Assembly: GCA_963727035.1 (NCBI GenBank)
Contig: CAVSEY010000003.1
Span: 62,001-126,000 of the forward strand
DNA: 64,000 nucleotides
Direction of reading: 5' to 3'
From: Rhodoblastus sp963727035
GTDB lineage: Bacteria; Pseudomonadota; Alphaproteobacteria; Rhizobiales; Beijerinckiaceae
The first letter of the stretch is position 1. Every line of letters begins with the position of its first letter. This document shows positions 17,404 through 25,296 of this stretch, piece after piece. The position numbers were made by a program, and so were the translations under genes. Under the pieces are notes generated by a model, which had not been told where the DNA came from, made no database searches, and saw only the letters and a list, made by a program, of their open reading frames with translations.

Positions 17404-18618
17404 CTAAACTCGGGAAAGCCGACGCGAGGCGCGCTGGGCGCGGAGGCCGCCCCACCGGGCGAACCGCCGTTGAGCCAGCTCGGCGCGCCCCCGCCAGGAA
17501 CGCCGCCAAGCCCGCCGGGACCGCCCAGCGGCGCTCCGAGCGCCGCCGGGAGGTCCGCCCCCTGGAAATCCGCCGTTGCCTCCAGGCAGGCCGCCGCCAC
17601 GAGGACCGCCAAAATGGCCGCCGCTCGGACCGCCGGGCGCGCCGGTTCCCCCGGGAGGCCCGCCGCCGCCCGGACCGCGAGGCGGCTCGAAATCGCCTCG
17701 TCGATCAGCGAAATCAACCTTGCGCGCGATCAAAAGGCCGCCGGCGCTTAACTCGCCATCGATGACGACATGGCGACTGCCCGAAAGCAGGACTCCAGAA
17801 CGATCCTCGACTTGAACGCCGCCAGCCGTGACGAGGCCGCCGTCACGGCGGCTCACCCAGGTTTCGATCGAGACGTCCTTGACGCCGGCTATCGCTATAT
17901 CGGCGTCCCGTTGCGCATCGCGGGCGACGAAAACGCCGTTTTCGAGAGCGCCGCGCACGACGATGCGCTGGCCGCTTGGGGCGTCGCCCAACAAACCAGC
18001 GGGAATGCCGGCGATCGTCTGGCCGCCGATCCGGGCGGCGCCGTCAGTTTCCTGCGACAGCACGCCCGCAATCTGGTCAAGTCCGCCTTCGCGCCTTTCA
18101 ATCGCCGAGGCAGCAATCATCTGATCCGGACGGCGCAGGCCGCTGACAGCGATTCGATCACCGACTTTGAGCGCGCGTGCGATCCTCCGGTTCGGCAGGT
18201 CGACGTTCTGGCCCAGGACATCGATTCGCTTGCCGGCGATGCGCTCGACAGGACCGATCACTTCGCTGACGATGACAATTCGGCGGGTCGTCCAGTCCTC
18301 GCCGCGCCGTTCCGCCACCAGCCGGGCGACCTGGCCGATGCGCATGTCGCGGGCCTCGACGCGCGCGCCGTCAATTTCGATCGTCGCGTCGTCCGGATAG
18401 GCGATCCGCTGGCCGTTGATATAGACGCTGCCGAATTTCCTAATCACGCCGAGGAAGCCGGTGCCCCCGATGCCGTTGTCGCCGGGCCGATAGCCCGTGC
18501 CGCCGATGCCGTTGTCACCGCTCTTTGGATCGACTTCGCCAGCGAGGGCCTTGGCGCCGCCGAGCAGCGTGGCGAACAACAGGAAACGCCGCCGGCTGAG
18601 AAGGGGCCGGGCGCTCAC
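17404..18618 (-). CDS. DUF5666-type secreted protein with repeated beta domains and disrupted Gly/Pro-rich tail
   Basis: 404 residues as it stands, starting at GTG 18618, which overlaps the stop of the DUF6502 gene (GTGA). A twin-Arg-like SRRRFLLFATLLGG signal sequence leads into two copies of GDNGIGGTG, then three or four small beta-barrel repeats of about 65 residues (each with G-x-I-x-I-x-G-Q and R-V-x-V-x-G). The end is Gly/Pro-rich. Near 17540 the Gly/Pro character jumps to another frame, suggesting a one-base slip, and a 29-bp duplication at 17310-17367 shifts it again. The original protein probably ended at 17248. Function unknown; DUF5666 proteins commonly sit beside DUF6502 genes. 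Confidence 0.75.
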   Translation of the reverse strand: MSARPLLSRRRFLLFATLLGGAKALAGEVDPKSGDNGIGGTGYRPGDNGIGGTGFLGVIRKFGSVYINGQRIAYPDDATIEIDGARVEARDMRIGQVARLVAERRGEDWTTRRIVIVSEVIGPVERIAGKRIDVLGQNVDLPNRRIARALKVGDRIAVSGLRRPDQMIAASAIERREGGLDQIAGVLSQETDGAARIGGQTIAGIPAGLLGDAPSGQRIVVRGALENGVFVARDAQRDADIAIAGVKDVSIETWVSRRDGGLVTAGGVQVEDRSGVLLSGSRHVVIDGELSAGGLLIARKVDFADRRGDFEPPRGPGGGGPPGGTGAPGGPSGGHFGGPRGGGLPGGNGGFPGGGPPGGARSAAGRSRRAWRRSWRGRAELAQRRFARWGGLRAQRASRRLSRV

Positions 18619-19475
18619 TTCGAGGTTCCGTCATTTTGATCCGCCGAGCCGTCGCGCCGCAGCAATTCGTCTTCACTGTAAAGATAGAAGCCGAGGTTCC
18701 AGCGCCATGTTCCGCCGGGATCGTTCCGAATCTCTCGCTGCGCGTCGCGGTTGACGCCCTGCAGCGCCTCGAAGGCCAATTTGCGCGACAGCGCGAGCAT
18801 TTTTTCCGCCATGTCTCGCGAAACACCTTCGTAATGCACCGCGCGTTCGAAGAACGGCGGCTCGGCGGCAAGCACGTTCTCCACTGCCGCCGCGAGATGA
18901 TCGTGGAGGTTCCTGCCGAAATAATAGAGCTGTCGATCATCGCCCGGACGCGGCGCGAAGGCCGCGTCCGCCAGCCGGATGCGGCCGTCTTCGTCGATCA
19001 CGACCATGCCGCGGTCCAACCATTCGTCGAGGACGGCGCGCGGGCGCACGTCACGGGTCACCGATTCCACCAGATCCTCGTAGGATGGGCCCTCGCCGGG
19101 ATCGCCGGCGCGGCGCAAAGGCCGCGGGCCGCCCTTTTCGTCGGTGAATTCCGGCGCGGCGATCCAACGCGCGATAATCATGCTGGAGCGCGAAACGCTC
19201 GCCGGGACGAGCCGAACGGGCGCGCCCGCGCCGCGCAGCCTGCGCACTTCCTTGCGATGGATTCCCGTCAGCAGGCTGACGCGGCTGTCCGTCTGCTCCC
19301 TGTCCGCAAGCGCAAAATCATATTCGGCGACATTGACGTAGAGCTCGCGCAGCAGGTCGGACAGCGCCGGGAAGGTCATCCCGCACCGAATGAAAAGACG
19401 AACGAGCGGTCGCAGAATCCGCGCGACGGGCGTGTGCAGGCGTCCCGCGTCCGGCGGGGTTGCGGCTTTGGACAT
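18615..19475 (-). CDS. DUF6502 protein, possible HTH regulator
   Basis: 286 residues from the ATG at 19475. No signal peptide or membrane segment. The segment TDSRVSLLTGIHRKEVRRL (about residues 66-84) reads like a helix-turn-helix, following a FPALSDLLRELYVNVAE helix; the rest is alpha-rich with no catalytic motif. It is translationally coupled to the DUF5666 gene and transcribed away from two palindromic operators at 19499-19544. I infer that it is a DNA-binding regulator controlling its own operon and the divergent membrane protein; the family has no established function that I know of. Confidence 0.75.
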   Translation of the reverse strand: MSKAATPPDAGRLHTPVARILRPLVRLFIRCGMTFPALSDLLRELYVNVAEYDFALADREQTDSRVSLLTGIHRKEVRRLRGAGAPVRLVPASVSRSSMIIARWIAAPEFTDEKGGPRPLRRAGDPGEGPSYEDLVESVTRDVRPRAVLDEWLDRGMVVIDEDGRIRLADAAFAPRPGDDRQLYYFGRNLHDHLAAAVENVLAAEPPFFERAVHYEGVSRDMAEKMLALSRKLAFEALQGVNRDAQREIRNDPGGTWRWNLGFYLYSEDELLRRDGSADQNDGTSK

Positions 19476-19498
19476 AAGAACAAGATACACGATTTCCC

Positions 19499-19515
19499 GT
19501 GGGATTAAATCCCAC
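19499..19515. promoter_or_regulatory. Palindromic operator, site 1
   Basis: GTGGGATTAAATCCCAC, a perfect palindrome apart from its central base, 24 bases before the DUF6502 start codon. It shares the arms GTGGGA...TCCCAC and exact 17-base length with site 2. Confidence 0.8.
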
Positions 19516-19522
19516 AAGACAG

Positions 19523-19551
19523 TTGACGTGGGAATTTTTCCCACTCATAAC
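19523..19551 (+). promoter_or_regulatory. Sigma-70 type promoter for the gene at 19578
   Basis: TTGACG at 19523-19528, 17-base spacer, CATAAC at 19546-19551. The spacer is filled by operator site 2, so a bound protein would block RNA polymerase. Confidence 0.6.
19528..19544. promoter_or_regulatory. Palindromic operator, site 2
   Basis: GTGGGAATTTTTCCCAC, perfect inverted repeat of seven bases around TTT. Its centre is 29 bases from that of site 1, just under three helical turns, so two dimers could bind on nearly the same face. Confidence 0.8.
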
Positions 19552-19577
19552 AGACCTGCAACTCTGGGCTTCGTTTC

Positions 19578-20144
19578 ATGGCCTTCATTTCAATTTCCCG
19601 CGCGGGCTCCTCCAAGACGGGCAAGCATTCGAAGATGCGCCCGGTCCGGGCGGTTCTGGCTTTGATTCCGGTTGCCTTCATCCTGGTTGGATATGCGCGG
19701 GCGCTCGAAAACGGAACGATCGGCGGCGGCGCGGGGATTCATTCAGTCGCAGACAGGAACGGGATCCGAACCGCCCCCTATCGCGGGTTCGACGAATTCG
19801 CCGACGATTCGCGACCAGCGGATGACCGGAGTGAATTCGAAATCGTCATGACCACAGCCTGCAGCGCGGGCGATGTCTTCGGTTGCGGTCTGCTCCTGGC
19901 ATGGCGAGCCGTTGCGGCGTCGCTGCATTTCCTCGAAAACCTTGTCATTCTCGGTTTGATCGCGTATTTCCCCTGGTTCGTCTGGATACGCGTGCGCGAA
20001 ACGATCGAAAGGCGCAAAAGGAAGGCGAAAGAAAACACTCGCGATTTTTCCGGTCGCCTGCCTTTGCCCCCGCCCGGCTATGACCCTTTCTTTGGTCCCA
20101 GGCCCGAAAACGAAAGTCGACCGGGCCGCCGACCAGACCGCTGA
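19578..20144 (+). CDS. Small membrane protein of unknown function
   Basis: 188 residues from 19578; a start at the internal ATG of MRPVRAVLALIPVAFILVG (19635) would leave a signal-like first segment. Two hydrophobic stretches are visible: about residues 24-42 and a longer one near 112-140 (LHFLENLVILGLIAYFPWFVWI), the latter followed by a basic RERKRK region and a Pro-rich cytoplasmic end. The middle is acidic and has two cysteines (CSAGDVFGCG). No family recognised. The two operators upstream tie its expression to the divergent DUF6502/DUF5666 genes. Confidence 0.6.
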   Translation: MAFISISRAGSSKTGKHSKMRPVRAVLALIPVAFILVGYARALENGTIGGGAGIHSVADRNGIRTAPYRGFDEFADDSRPADDRSEFEIVMTTACSAGDVFGCGLLLAWRAVAASLHFLENLVILGLIAYFPWFVWIRVRETIERRKRKAKENTRDFSGRLPLPPPGYDPFFGPRPENESRPGRRPDR

Positions 20145-20206
20145 TTTCGCCAATCATAAGCCGATCGGCCTCCCGGGTCGTAAACGACCCTCGCGCCAGA
20201 TTCGGA

Positions 20207-21637
20207 TTAACCCGCCCTAAGGCCGGCGGCCCCTTCCAGCGCCGCGATGAAGGCGTCGATGTCCTCGCGACCCGTCCGGTGATTGACCAGAGCGCAGCGG
20301 ATGACCGGCTCGCCGTTCAAAATGGTCAGGGACGGGGCGGCGGCGCCGGAGAGGTGAAGTTTTTCGACAAGGACGCGGTTGCACGGCCCGGCGTCCGCGC
20401 CGCGCAAACCGAAGCAGACGATATTCAGCGTCACCGGCGCCTTGACCTCGAACAGGGCGCCTTCGCTCAGGCGTTGCGCGAGATATTGCGCAAGATCGCA
20501 GGTGTGCTCGATGGAGCGGCCGAGCGCCTCGGTTCCGAACACTTTTAAGGTGAACCAGACTTTCAGCGCCTGAAAGCCGCGCGAGAGATCGGGGCCGTAA
20601 TCGCAGGGCCAGAATTCGCCCGCCGCGAGGCCGCGCGCCGCCCGCGTCAGATAGGCGTTGGAGCTGACAAAAGTCTTTTTCTGCATTTCGCCGTCGCGGG
20701 TGAGCAGAAAACCCGCCGAATAGGGAACCTGGCCCCATTTGTGGAAATCGAAGGCGATCGAATTGGCGCGCTCCATGCCTTTGAGCCGCGGCGCGAGGCG
20801 GGGCGAGAAGGCGGCGAGCGCGCCGAAGGCGCCGTCGACATGGAGCCACATCCCCTCCGCCGCCGCGAGATCGGCCAGTTGGTCCAATGGGTCGAGCGCG
20901 CCGAGATTGACCGTGCCCGCCGTGCCGACCAGCAAAAAGGGCGTCGCGCCCTGCGCGCGATCCTCCGCGATCAGGGCGCGCAAAGCCGCGACCTGGACGG
21001 CGCCGTCAGGGCCGCAGGGCGCCCGGCGCAGATTTTTGGAGCCGATCCCGGCCATTTCCATCGCCTGGGCGATGCAGCCATGGGCGGCCTCGGACGTATA
21101 GGCGCGCAACGCCAGCGAAGGCGGCGCGCCGGAGCGCCGCGCTTCCTCGCCGAGCAAGGCGACGCGCGCGACCAGAACCGCGAGGAAATTGGCGATCGAA
21201 GTTCCGGTGACGAAAAGCCCGGCGGAAGTTTCGGGAAAGCCAAAAGCCTGGCGCATCCAAAGCGTGATCTGGCGCTCGACCTCGATCCCGATATGGTCGC
21301 GGCCGCCGCAATTGGCGTTGAGCCCTGCCGCCAGCATTTCCGCGACCATGCCGACCGGCGTCCCGGCGCCATGGACCCAGCCCATGAAGGCGGGATGGAG
21401 ATTGCCGGTGGAAAAAGGCTTGATCGCCTCGTCGAAAATGCTGAGCGCCTCGCCGAGCGACGAGCCTTTTTTCGGCAGGTCGCTGATGAAGCGCGCGCGA
21501 ATCTCGGGCGGCGCGGGGGTCCAGACCGGACGCTCCCGCACCGTTCTGATATGGTCGATCATGCCGTCCAGCGCGGCATGGGCCAGAGCGCGAAATTCTT
21601 CCCAGTCGCCAGGGTCGAGCTCTGAGCCCGCCGTCAC
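20207..21637 (-). CDS. Group II PLP-dependent amino-acid decarboxylase
   Basis: 476 residues from GTG 21637, which overlaps the preceding stop (GTGA). Fold type I group II decarboxylase, the family of aromatic-L-amino-acid, glutamate and diaminobutyrate decarboxylases. Seen: HPAFMGWVHGAGTP substrate region, FVTGTSIANF for the phosphate, HVDGAFGALAAFSP with the PLP-ring aspartate, and the Schiff-base lysine in DFHKWGQVPYSAGF (near residue 305). Family members normally have HVDAA; here it is HVDGA. Substrate cannot be read. As the last gene of a coupled operon with an ATP-grasp enzyme and another PLP enzyme, it probably decarboxylates an intermediate or a building block of one pathway. Confidence 0.88.
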   Translation of the reverse strand: MTAGSELDPGDWEEFRALAHAALDGMIDHIRTVRERPVWTPAPPEIRARFISDLPKKGSSLGEALSIFDEAIKPFSTGNLHPAFMGWVHGAGTPVGMVAEMLAAGLNANCGGRDHIGIEVERQITLWMRQAFGFPETSAGLFVTGTSIANFLAVLVARVALLGEEARRSGAPPSLALRAYTSEAAHGCIAQAMEMAGIGSKNLRRAPCGPDGAVQVAALRALIAEDRAQGATPFLLVGTAGTVNLGALDPLDQLADLAAAEGMWLHVDGAFGALAAFSPRLAPRLKGMERANSIAFDFHKWGQVPYSAGFLLTRDGEMQKKTFVSSNAYLTRAARGLAAGEFWPCDYGPDLSRGFQALKVWFTLKVFGTEALGRSIEHTCDLAQYLAQRLSEGALFEVKAPVTLNIVCFGLRGADAGPCNRVLVEKLHLSGAAAPSLTILNGEPVIRCALVNHRTGREDIDAFIAALEGAAGLRAG

Positions 21638-22875
21638 AAGGGCTCCCTGGCAGGGTGGGCGGCGCGACGCCGCAGCATGTTCTGGAAGGCGGAAAAAATT
21701 TTTGTCATCTGCGGCGGCTTGTAGGGAAAGAGGTCTTGTCGATCGAGCGCATGGATGATCATCGCCGTACCGGCCTCGAAGATCAACAGGTCGCGGTCGT
21801 GGGTTTCGGCGCAATCGAGCAGGACGTAATCGAGCCCCGTGCGCCGCCGGATGGCCTCGAAAGCGCGTGCATGACGGGCGGCGAAATCCACGTCGAAATT
21901 CGCCATGAAACGTGCTTCTTCGGCGCGATGGGCCGGATTGTCCATCATTTCGGCGTTGAGATAATGGACCATCCAGCGCGGCGAAACCGCCATATGGACG
22001 GGATGAGGCGCGCCGTCGATCAGAACGATGCGATATTTGCGGAAAAGCCCGTCGGCGCCGCTGTAATCGACAAAGGGCGCGACGTAATGAGCCAAGCCTC
22101 GCGTTTCGGCGAGATAGGCATCAAGCTCCGTTCGGCTTTCGATCTTGCGCAGGCCGTCCCCGGCATGGGAGCCGGCCGGGCGGGCGATGAAGGGAAAGTC
22201 GAGCCCCTCGGCCGCGCCAAGCTGCGCCCGGTCGAGCCGCCGCACCGGCGGGACGAGGACGCCGGGCGCGTCCCGCATGAGCGTGGAAAAGCCGTCGCGG
22301 GTCAGGGCGGCGATTTTCTGCGGCGCATTGACCAGCGGTCGAGGCCAGAAGGGCGCCGCCGCCGCGAGCATTTGCAGGAGCGGCAGATTGGCGTCGGATT
22401 CGGCCACCGCGACAAAGGCGACGTCATGCTCGGGAAGGGCTTCCGGCAGCGGCCTTTCGGGCGTGAGATAAAGCGCGTCGAGGGCGATGTCGCTCTGTTC
22501 GAGCAGGAATTCGAGCGGCGTATTGGCCATGAAGTCGCCGGGCGCCATCAGGGCCAGCAGCCGCAGCGGCGCGGCGCCGGTCGGAGCGTGGGTGAAATGG
22601 CGCGCGCGGCGCAAGGCGTCGGCCTGAAGCGCGATGCGATTGGCGCTGCTGCCCAGAACCTGCTGGATCGTCGAGAGGTCGAGCCAGGCCGCCGCATCGG
22701 CGGCGTCGCGCTCGATCCGCGCGACAAGCTGCGACACCACCGGCGCGAAATCGCCGCCCTGCATGGCGTGGCGGGTGATCGCCGCCAATCCGATCAGAGG
22801 CGCCGAGGCGGTCGCCGCGCCGGAATTGGAAATCGAAAAATGCAAAACGCTCTCCCTCGCTTCGGCGCCCGTCAT
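21634..22875 (-). CDS. ATP-grasp ligase-like protein with helical N-terminal domain
   Basis: 413 residues from ATG 22875 (ATGA overlap with the upstream stop). Residues 1-120 are alpha-helical and TPR-like. From about residue 130 comes a pre-ATP-grasp domain and then an ATP-grasp fold: FPFIARPAGSHAGDGLRKI contains the nucleotide-binding Lys/Arg and Gly-rich loop, HYVAPFVDYSGADGLFRKYRIVLIDG the adenine-side strands, and DYVLLDCAETHDRDLLIFEAG the metal-binding Asp/Glu strands. ATP-grasp enzymes form amide or thioester bonds through acyl phosphates. The pairing with two PLP enzymes suggests that it joins amino-acid-derived units. Substrates unknown. Confidence 0.8.
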   Translation of the reverse strand: MTGAEARESVLHFSISNSGAATASAPLIGLAAITRHAMQGGDFAPVVSQLVARIERDAADAAAWLDLSTIQQVLGSSANRIALQADALRRARHFTHAPTGAAPLRLLALMAPGDFMANTPLEFLLEQSDIALDALYLTPERPLPEALPEHDVAFVAVAESDANLPLLQMLAAAAPFWPRPLVNAPQKIAALTRDGFSTLMRDAPGVLVPPVRRLDRAQLGAAEGLDFPFIARPAGSHAGDGLRKIESRTELDAYLAETRGLAHYVAPFVDYSGADGLFRKYRIVLIDGAPHPVHMAVSPRWMVHYLNAEMMDNPAHRAEEARFMANFDVDFAARHARAFEAIRRRTGLDYVLLDCAETHDRDLLIFEAGTAMIIHALDRQDLFPYKPPQMTKIFSAFQNMLRRRAAHPAREPL

Positions 22876-24359
22876 GGGCGCGCGTTCACCAAGAATTTCC
22901 ATTTCGCGAACAGGGCGGAAAGATCGCCGGCGAGGGGGCTGAGCGCGCGTTGGAATGGCACGCCCGAGGCGCAAAGCGCGGCGATATCGCTGACCGTCGG
23001 CGCGCCGAGGCAGACGCGCAGGGCCTGATCCGCCCCGACCGTCACTGGCTGGCCAACGTGGAAAATGCGCGCGGCGCTGCCCCAGGCGCCGGAGGGCCAC
23101 CGCAGGGCGCGCTGGAGCTCCGCCGCCTGATCGGCGGAAATTGGCGCGGCGTCGGAATGGCGCGCGGCGACGGAAACGATGGTCCGCGCCCAAACCGGGC
23201 CTTCGCCCGGCTCATCAAGGGCGTTCAGGCCAGCCTCTCGCGCGCGTTCGACCGCGAGCGCGCGGAAATCTTGCGCGATTTTCTCGCCGAGCGCCGGCGG
23301 AATGGCGTGAAAGGCTTCCATTTCCGCAAGCGCCGCCTCCCAGCGCAGGCCGAGGCCGATATTGGCGTGGCCGCCAAAACCTTCCGAGCCGCCGCGCATA
23401 GACGCCGGCCAGTCGTACAAGGCGGTTTGCGCGGCCAAACCTTCCGGCAGGCGGAAATGTTTGAGCCGCACGCGCAACGCCTCGGGCAGGAGCAGTGCGC
23501 CGCAGAAGGGCGGCCCACAGAAAAATTTGGAGCCCGTAATCGCGACCATAAAGCCGCAGCCGAGCAGATCGCCGATGTGCGACGGCGGCCCGCGCATCTG
23601 GCAGCAATCGGCCAGCACGAAAACCTTTTCCGGCGCGCGGGCGCGCAATTCCAGCGCGGCGGCGCGGGAAAAGCCGGAAAGCCCGGTCTTCGACACGTCG
23701 AGCAGATGGGCGATGACGGCGCGGCCTTTTGTCAGCGCGGCCTCCGCCTTGGCCAGAACCTCCGCGTCCACTTCGGCGCTTGAGCGCGCAAAACCGTCGG
23801 CGCCCCGGATTTCGACCGTCTCGACCGCGATGTCGTGATCTTCCCAGCCCGCGAGCCTGCGATGGAGGGCGCAAGACTGGAAATGCAGGCCGCCCGCCGC
23901 CAGCGCGACGCCGCGCCCGGTCTCCCGCGGTCCGACCACGATATTGGTGATGGGCCGGGCCGTCGCATCATCCGCGATCGCCAGCGCCAGGAATTCGGCG
24001 TCCGTGCCCGAGCCGGTCAGAACCGCTTCGCCCGCTCCGGCAAAAGCGGCGACGCGACGGCGGATGTCGTCGAACCAGGCGGCAAAGCCAAGCCGCTCGC
24101 GCGCATCGTCGGAATGCAGGCGCCGCCAGGCCGAGGCGGCGGCATGCCAGCCGCGCGGCGTGATGGCGGAAGCGGTCGATGAGGAAAAATATGTTTCATC
24201 CGGCGCGGGCCGCGCGGTCAGGCCGTAAAAATTGCGCCCGCTGACCGGATCGGCGGCGATGCGCTCATCGCCGCCGGAGAGCAGCGCGGCGGCAAGGCTC
24301 GCGTCGCGCCCGCGCCTCGGCTCGCCCGGCGCATTGGTCCTTGTCGCGGTGAGAAGCAT
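22872..24359 (-). CDS. PLP-dependent enzyme resembling class V aminotransferases/desulfurases
   Basis: 495 residues, fold type I. The YFSSSTASAITPRGWHAA start, GSGTDAEFLAL (phosphate-binding Gly loop), VLADCCQMRG (aspartate to the PLP nitrogen) and the likely Schiff-base lysine in ITGSKFFCGPPFCG support a cofactor-dependent enzyme. ADCCQMR in place of the usual VDxxQ, and two cysteines right after the lysine, are unusual. It could be an aminotransferase, lyase or desulfurase. Stop and next start overlap (ATGA), so it is made with the ATP-grasp protein. I do not recognise a named family. Confidence 0.75.
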   Translation of the reverse strand: MLLTATRTNAPGEPRRGRDASLAAALLSGGDERIAADPVSGRNFYGLTARPAPDETYFSSSTASAITPRGWHAAASAWRRLHSDDARERLGFAAWFDDIRRRVAAFAGAGEAVLTGSGTDAEFLALAIADDATARPITNIVVGPRETGRGVALAAGGLHFQSCALHRRLAGWEDHDIAVETVEIRGADGFARSSAEVDAEVLAKAEAALTKGRAVIAHLLDVSKTGLSGFSRAAALELRARAPEKVFVLADCCQMRGPPSHIGDLLGCGFMVAITGSKFFCGPPFCGALLLPEALRVRLKHFRLPEGLAAQTALYDWPASMRGGSEGFGGHANIGLGLRWEAALAEMEAFHAIPPALGEKIAQDFRALAVERAREAGLNALDEPGEGPVWARTIVSVAARHSDAAPISADQAAELQRALRWPSGAWGSAARIFHVGQPVTVGADQALRVCLGAPTVSDIAALCASGVPFQRALSPLAGDLSALFAKWKFLVNARP

Positions 24360-24446
24360 TTTCGACCGTTCCGTCGCGACGCGCCGCGATGGATCGGCCG
24401 TCCGTCCCGTTCAGAAGAACGCTCCAGACTTGTGTCAGGCTGTCGG

Positions 24447-24998
24447 CTATGGCTTCCACTTGATCGAGCAGCCGATCGAGGGCGTCTGATCGGCCGGGAT
24501 TTCATTGGTCGCCGCGATCACGCGCATGGATTCGAGCAATTCACGCCGCGCGCCGGGCGGCGGCGGATCCCTTCGGCCCTCGTCCAGGCGGCCGCGATAT
24601 TTCAGCTTGCCGTCGGCGCCATAGCCAAAGAAATCCGGGGTGCAGACGGCGCCATAGGTCCGCGCGACCTGCTGCGATTCGTCGTGCAGATAGGGAAAGG
24701 GCAAAGCGTGCTGCCTGGCGAAATCCTTCATCTTGGGGAAGGAATCGTCGGGATAGGTCACGGCGTCGTTCGAACAGATCGCCGCGAAGCCAATTCCCTC
24801 GGACATCAGCGCGCGGGCGTCCTTGACCAGACGATCGACGATGGCGAGCACATAGGGGCAATGATTGCAGATGAAGACGACCACGGTTCCCTTCGGCCCG
24901 GCGATGTCGGTGAAGGAATAGGTCTTGCCGTCGACGCCCGGCAGGGAAAAAGCCGGCGCCTGAATATCCAGCACGATGTCGGTGGGACTGGCGGCCAT
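24447..24998 (-). CDS. Thioredoxin-fold (AhpC/TSA-like) protein
   Basis: 183 residues from ATG 24998. A cytoplasmic thioredoxin-like protein without signal peptide, with the redox CxxC in VFICNHCPYV (about residues 43-52), TYGAVCTPDFF and the family's conserved ending PSIGCSIKWKP. This group is widespread in Alphaproteobacteria; peroxidase or thiol-disulfide activity is presumed. It precedes the PLP/ATP-grasp operon by 87 bases on the same strand and may be its first gene, or independent. Confidence 0.85.
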   Translation of the reverse strand: MAASPTDIVLDIQAPAFSLPGVDGKTYSFTDIAGPKGTVVVFICNHCPYVLAIVDRLVKDARALMSEGIGFAAICSNDAVTYPDDSFPKMKDFARQHALPFPYLHDESQQVARTYGAVCTPDFFGYGADGKLKYRGRLDEGRRDPPPPGARRELLESMRVIAATNEIPADQTPSIGCSIKWKP

Positions 24999-25110
24999 CA
25001 CGCGCTCCAAGGTTTGAGGGTTGGGCGAGACTGGCCGTTTCCGAATCGGGAATCAACCCATCGCGCCGCGAGGCTCCGTAGAGAACGTCGCGCGACTAAT
25101 CGGAAAAGAT

Positions 25111-25132
25111 GATTAAAAAATAAGTTTTAATC
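25111..25132. promoter_or_regulatory. AT-rich inverted repeat between the thioredoxin-like gene and katG
   Basis: GATTAAAA at 25111-25118 and TTTTAATC at 25125-25132 with a six-base centre. It stands out in GC-rich surroundings and lies about 165 bases before the katG start and 113 before the divergent thioredoxin-like start. A regulator site for one or both genes is plausible; no known box is matched. Confidence 0.35.
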
Positions 25133-25296
25133 GGTTGGCCGCCAAGACCCGGCCCGTGTCACTGTAGCGCCAAGATTGAGGGCCTGTATGGAGTCGGGTC
25201 GTCGCGCCGCTTTTTTGGCCTCGCGCGACCAGCAATGAACCGGGCCGCTTTCGCCGGGCGCGACGATAAATGAAAAATCTCGGGAGGAGGAAGACC

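Noticed and set aside
20207..24359. NRPS or RiPP cluster
   Set aside because: No carrier, condensation or precursor peptide gene is present; only PLP and ATP-grasp enzymes are seen.
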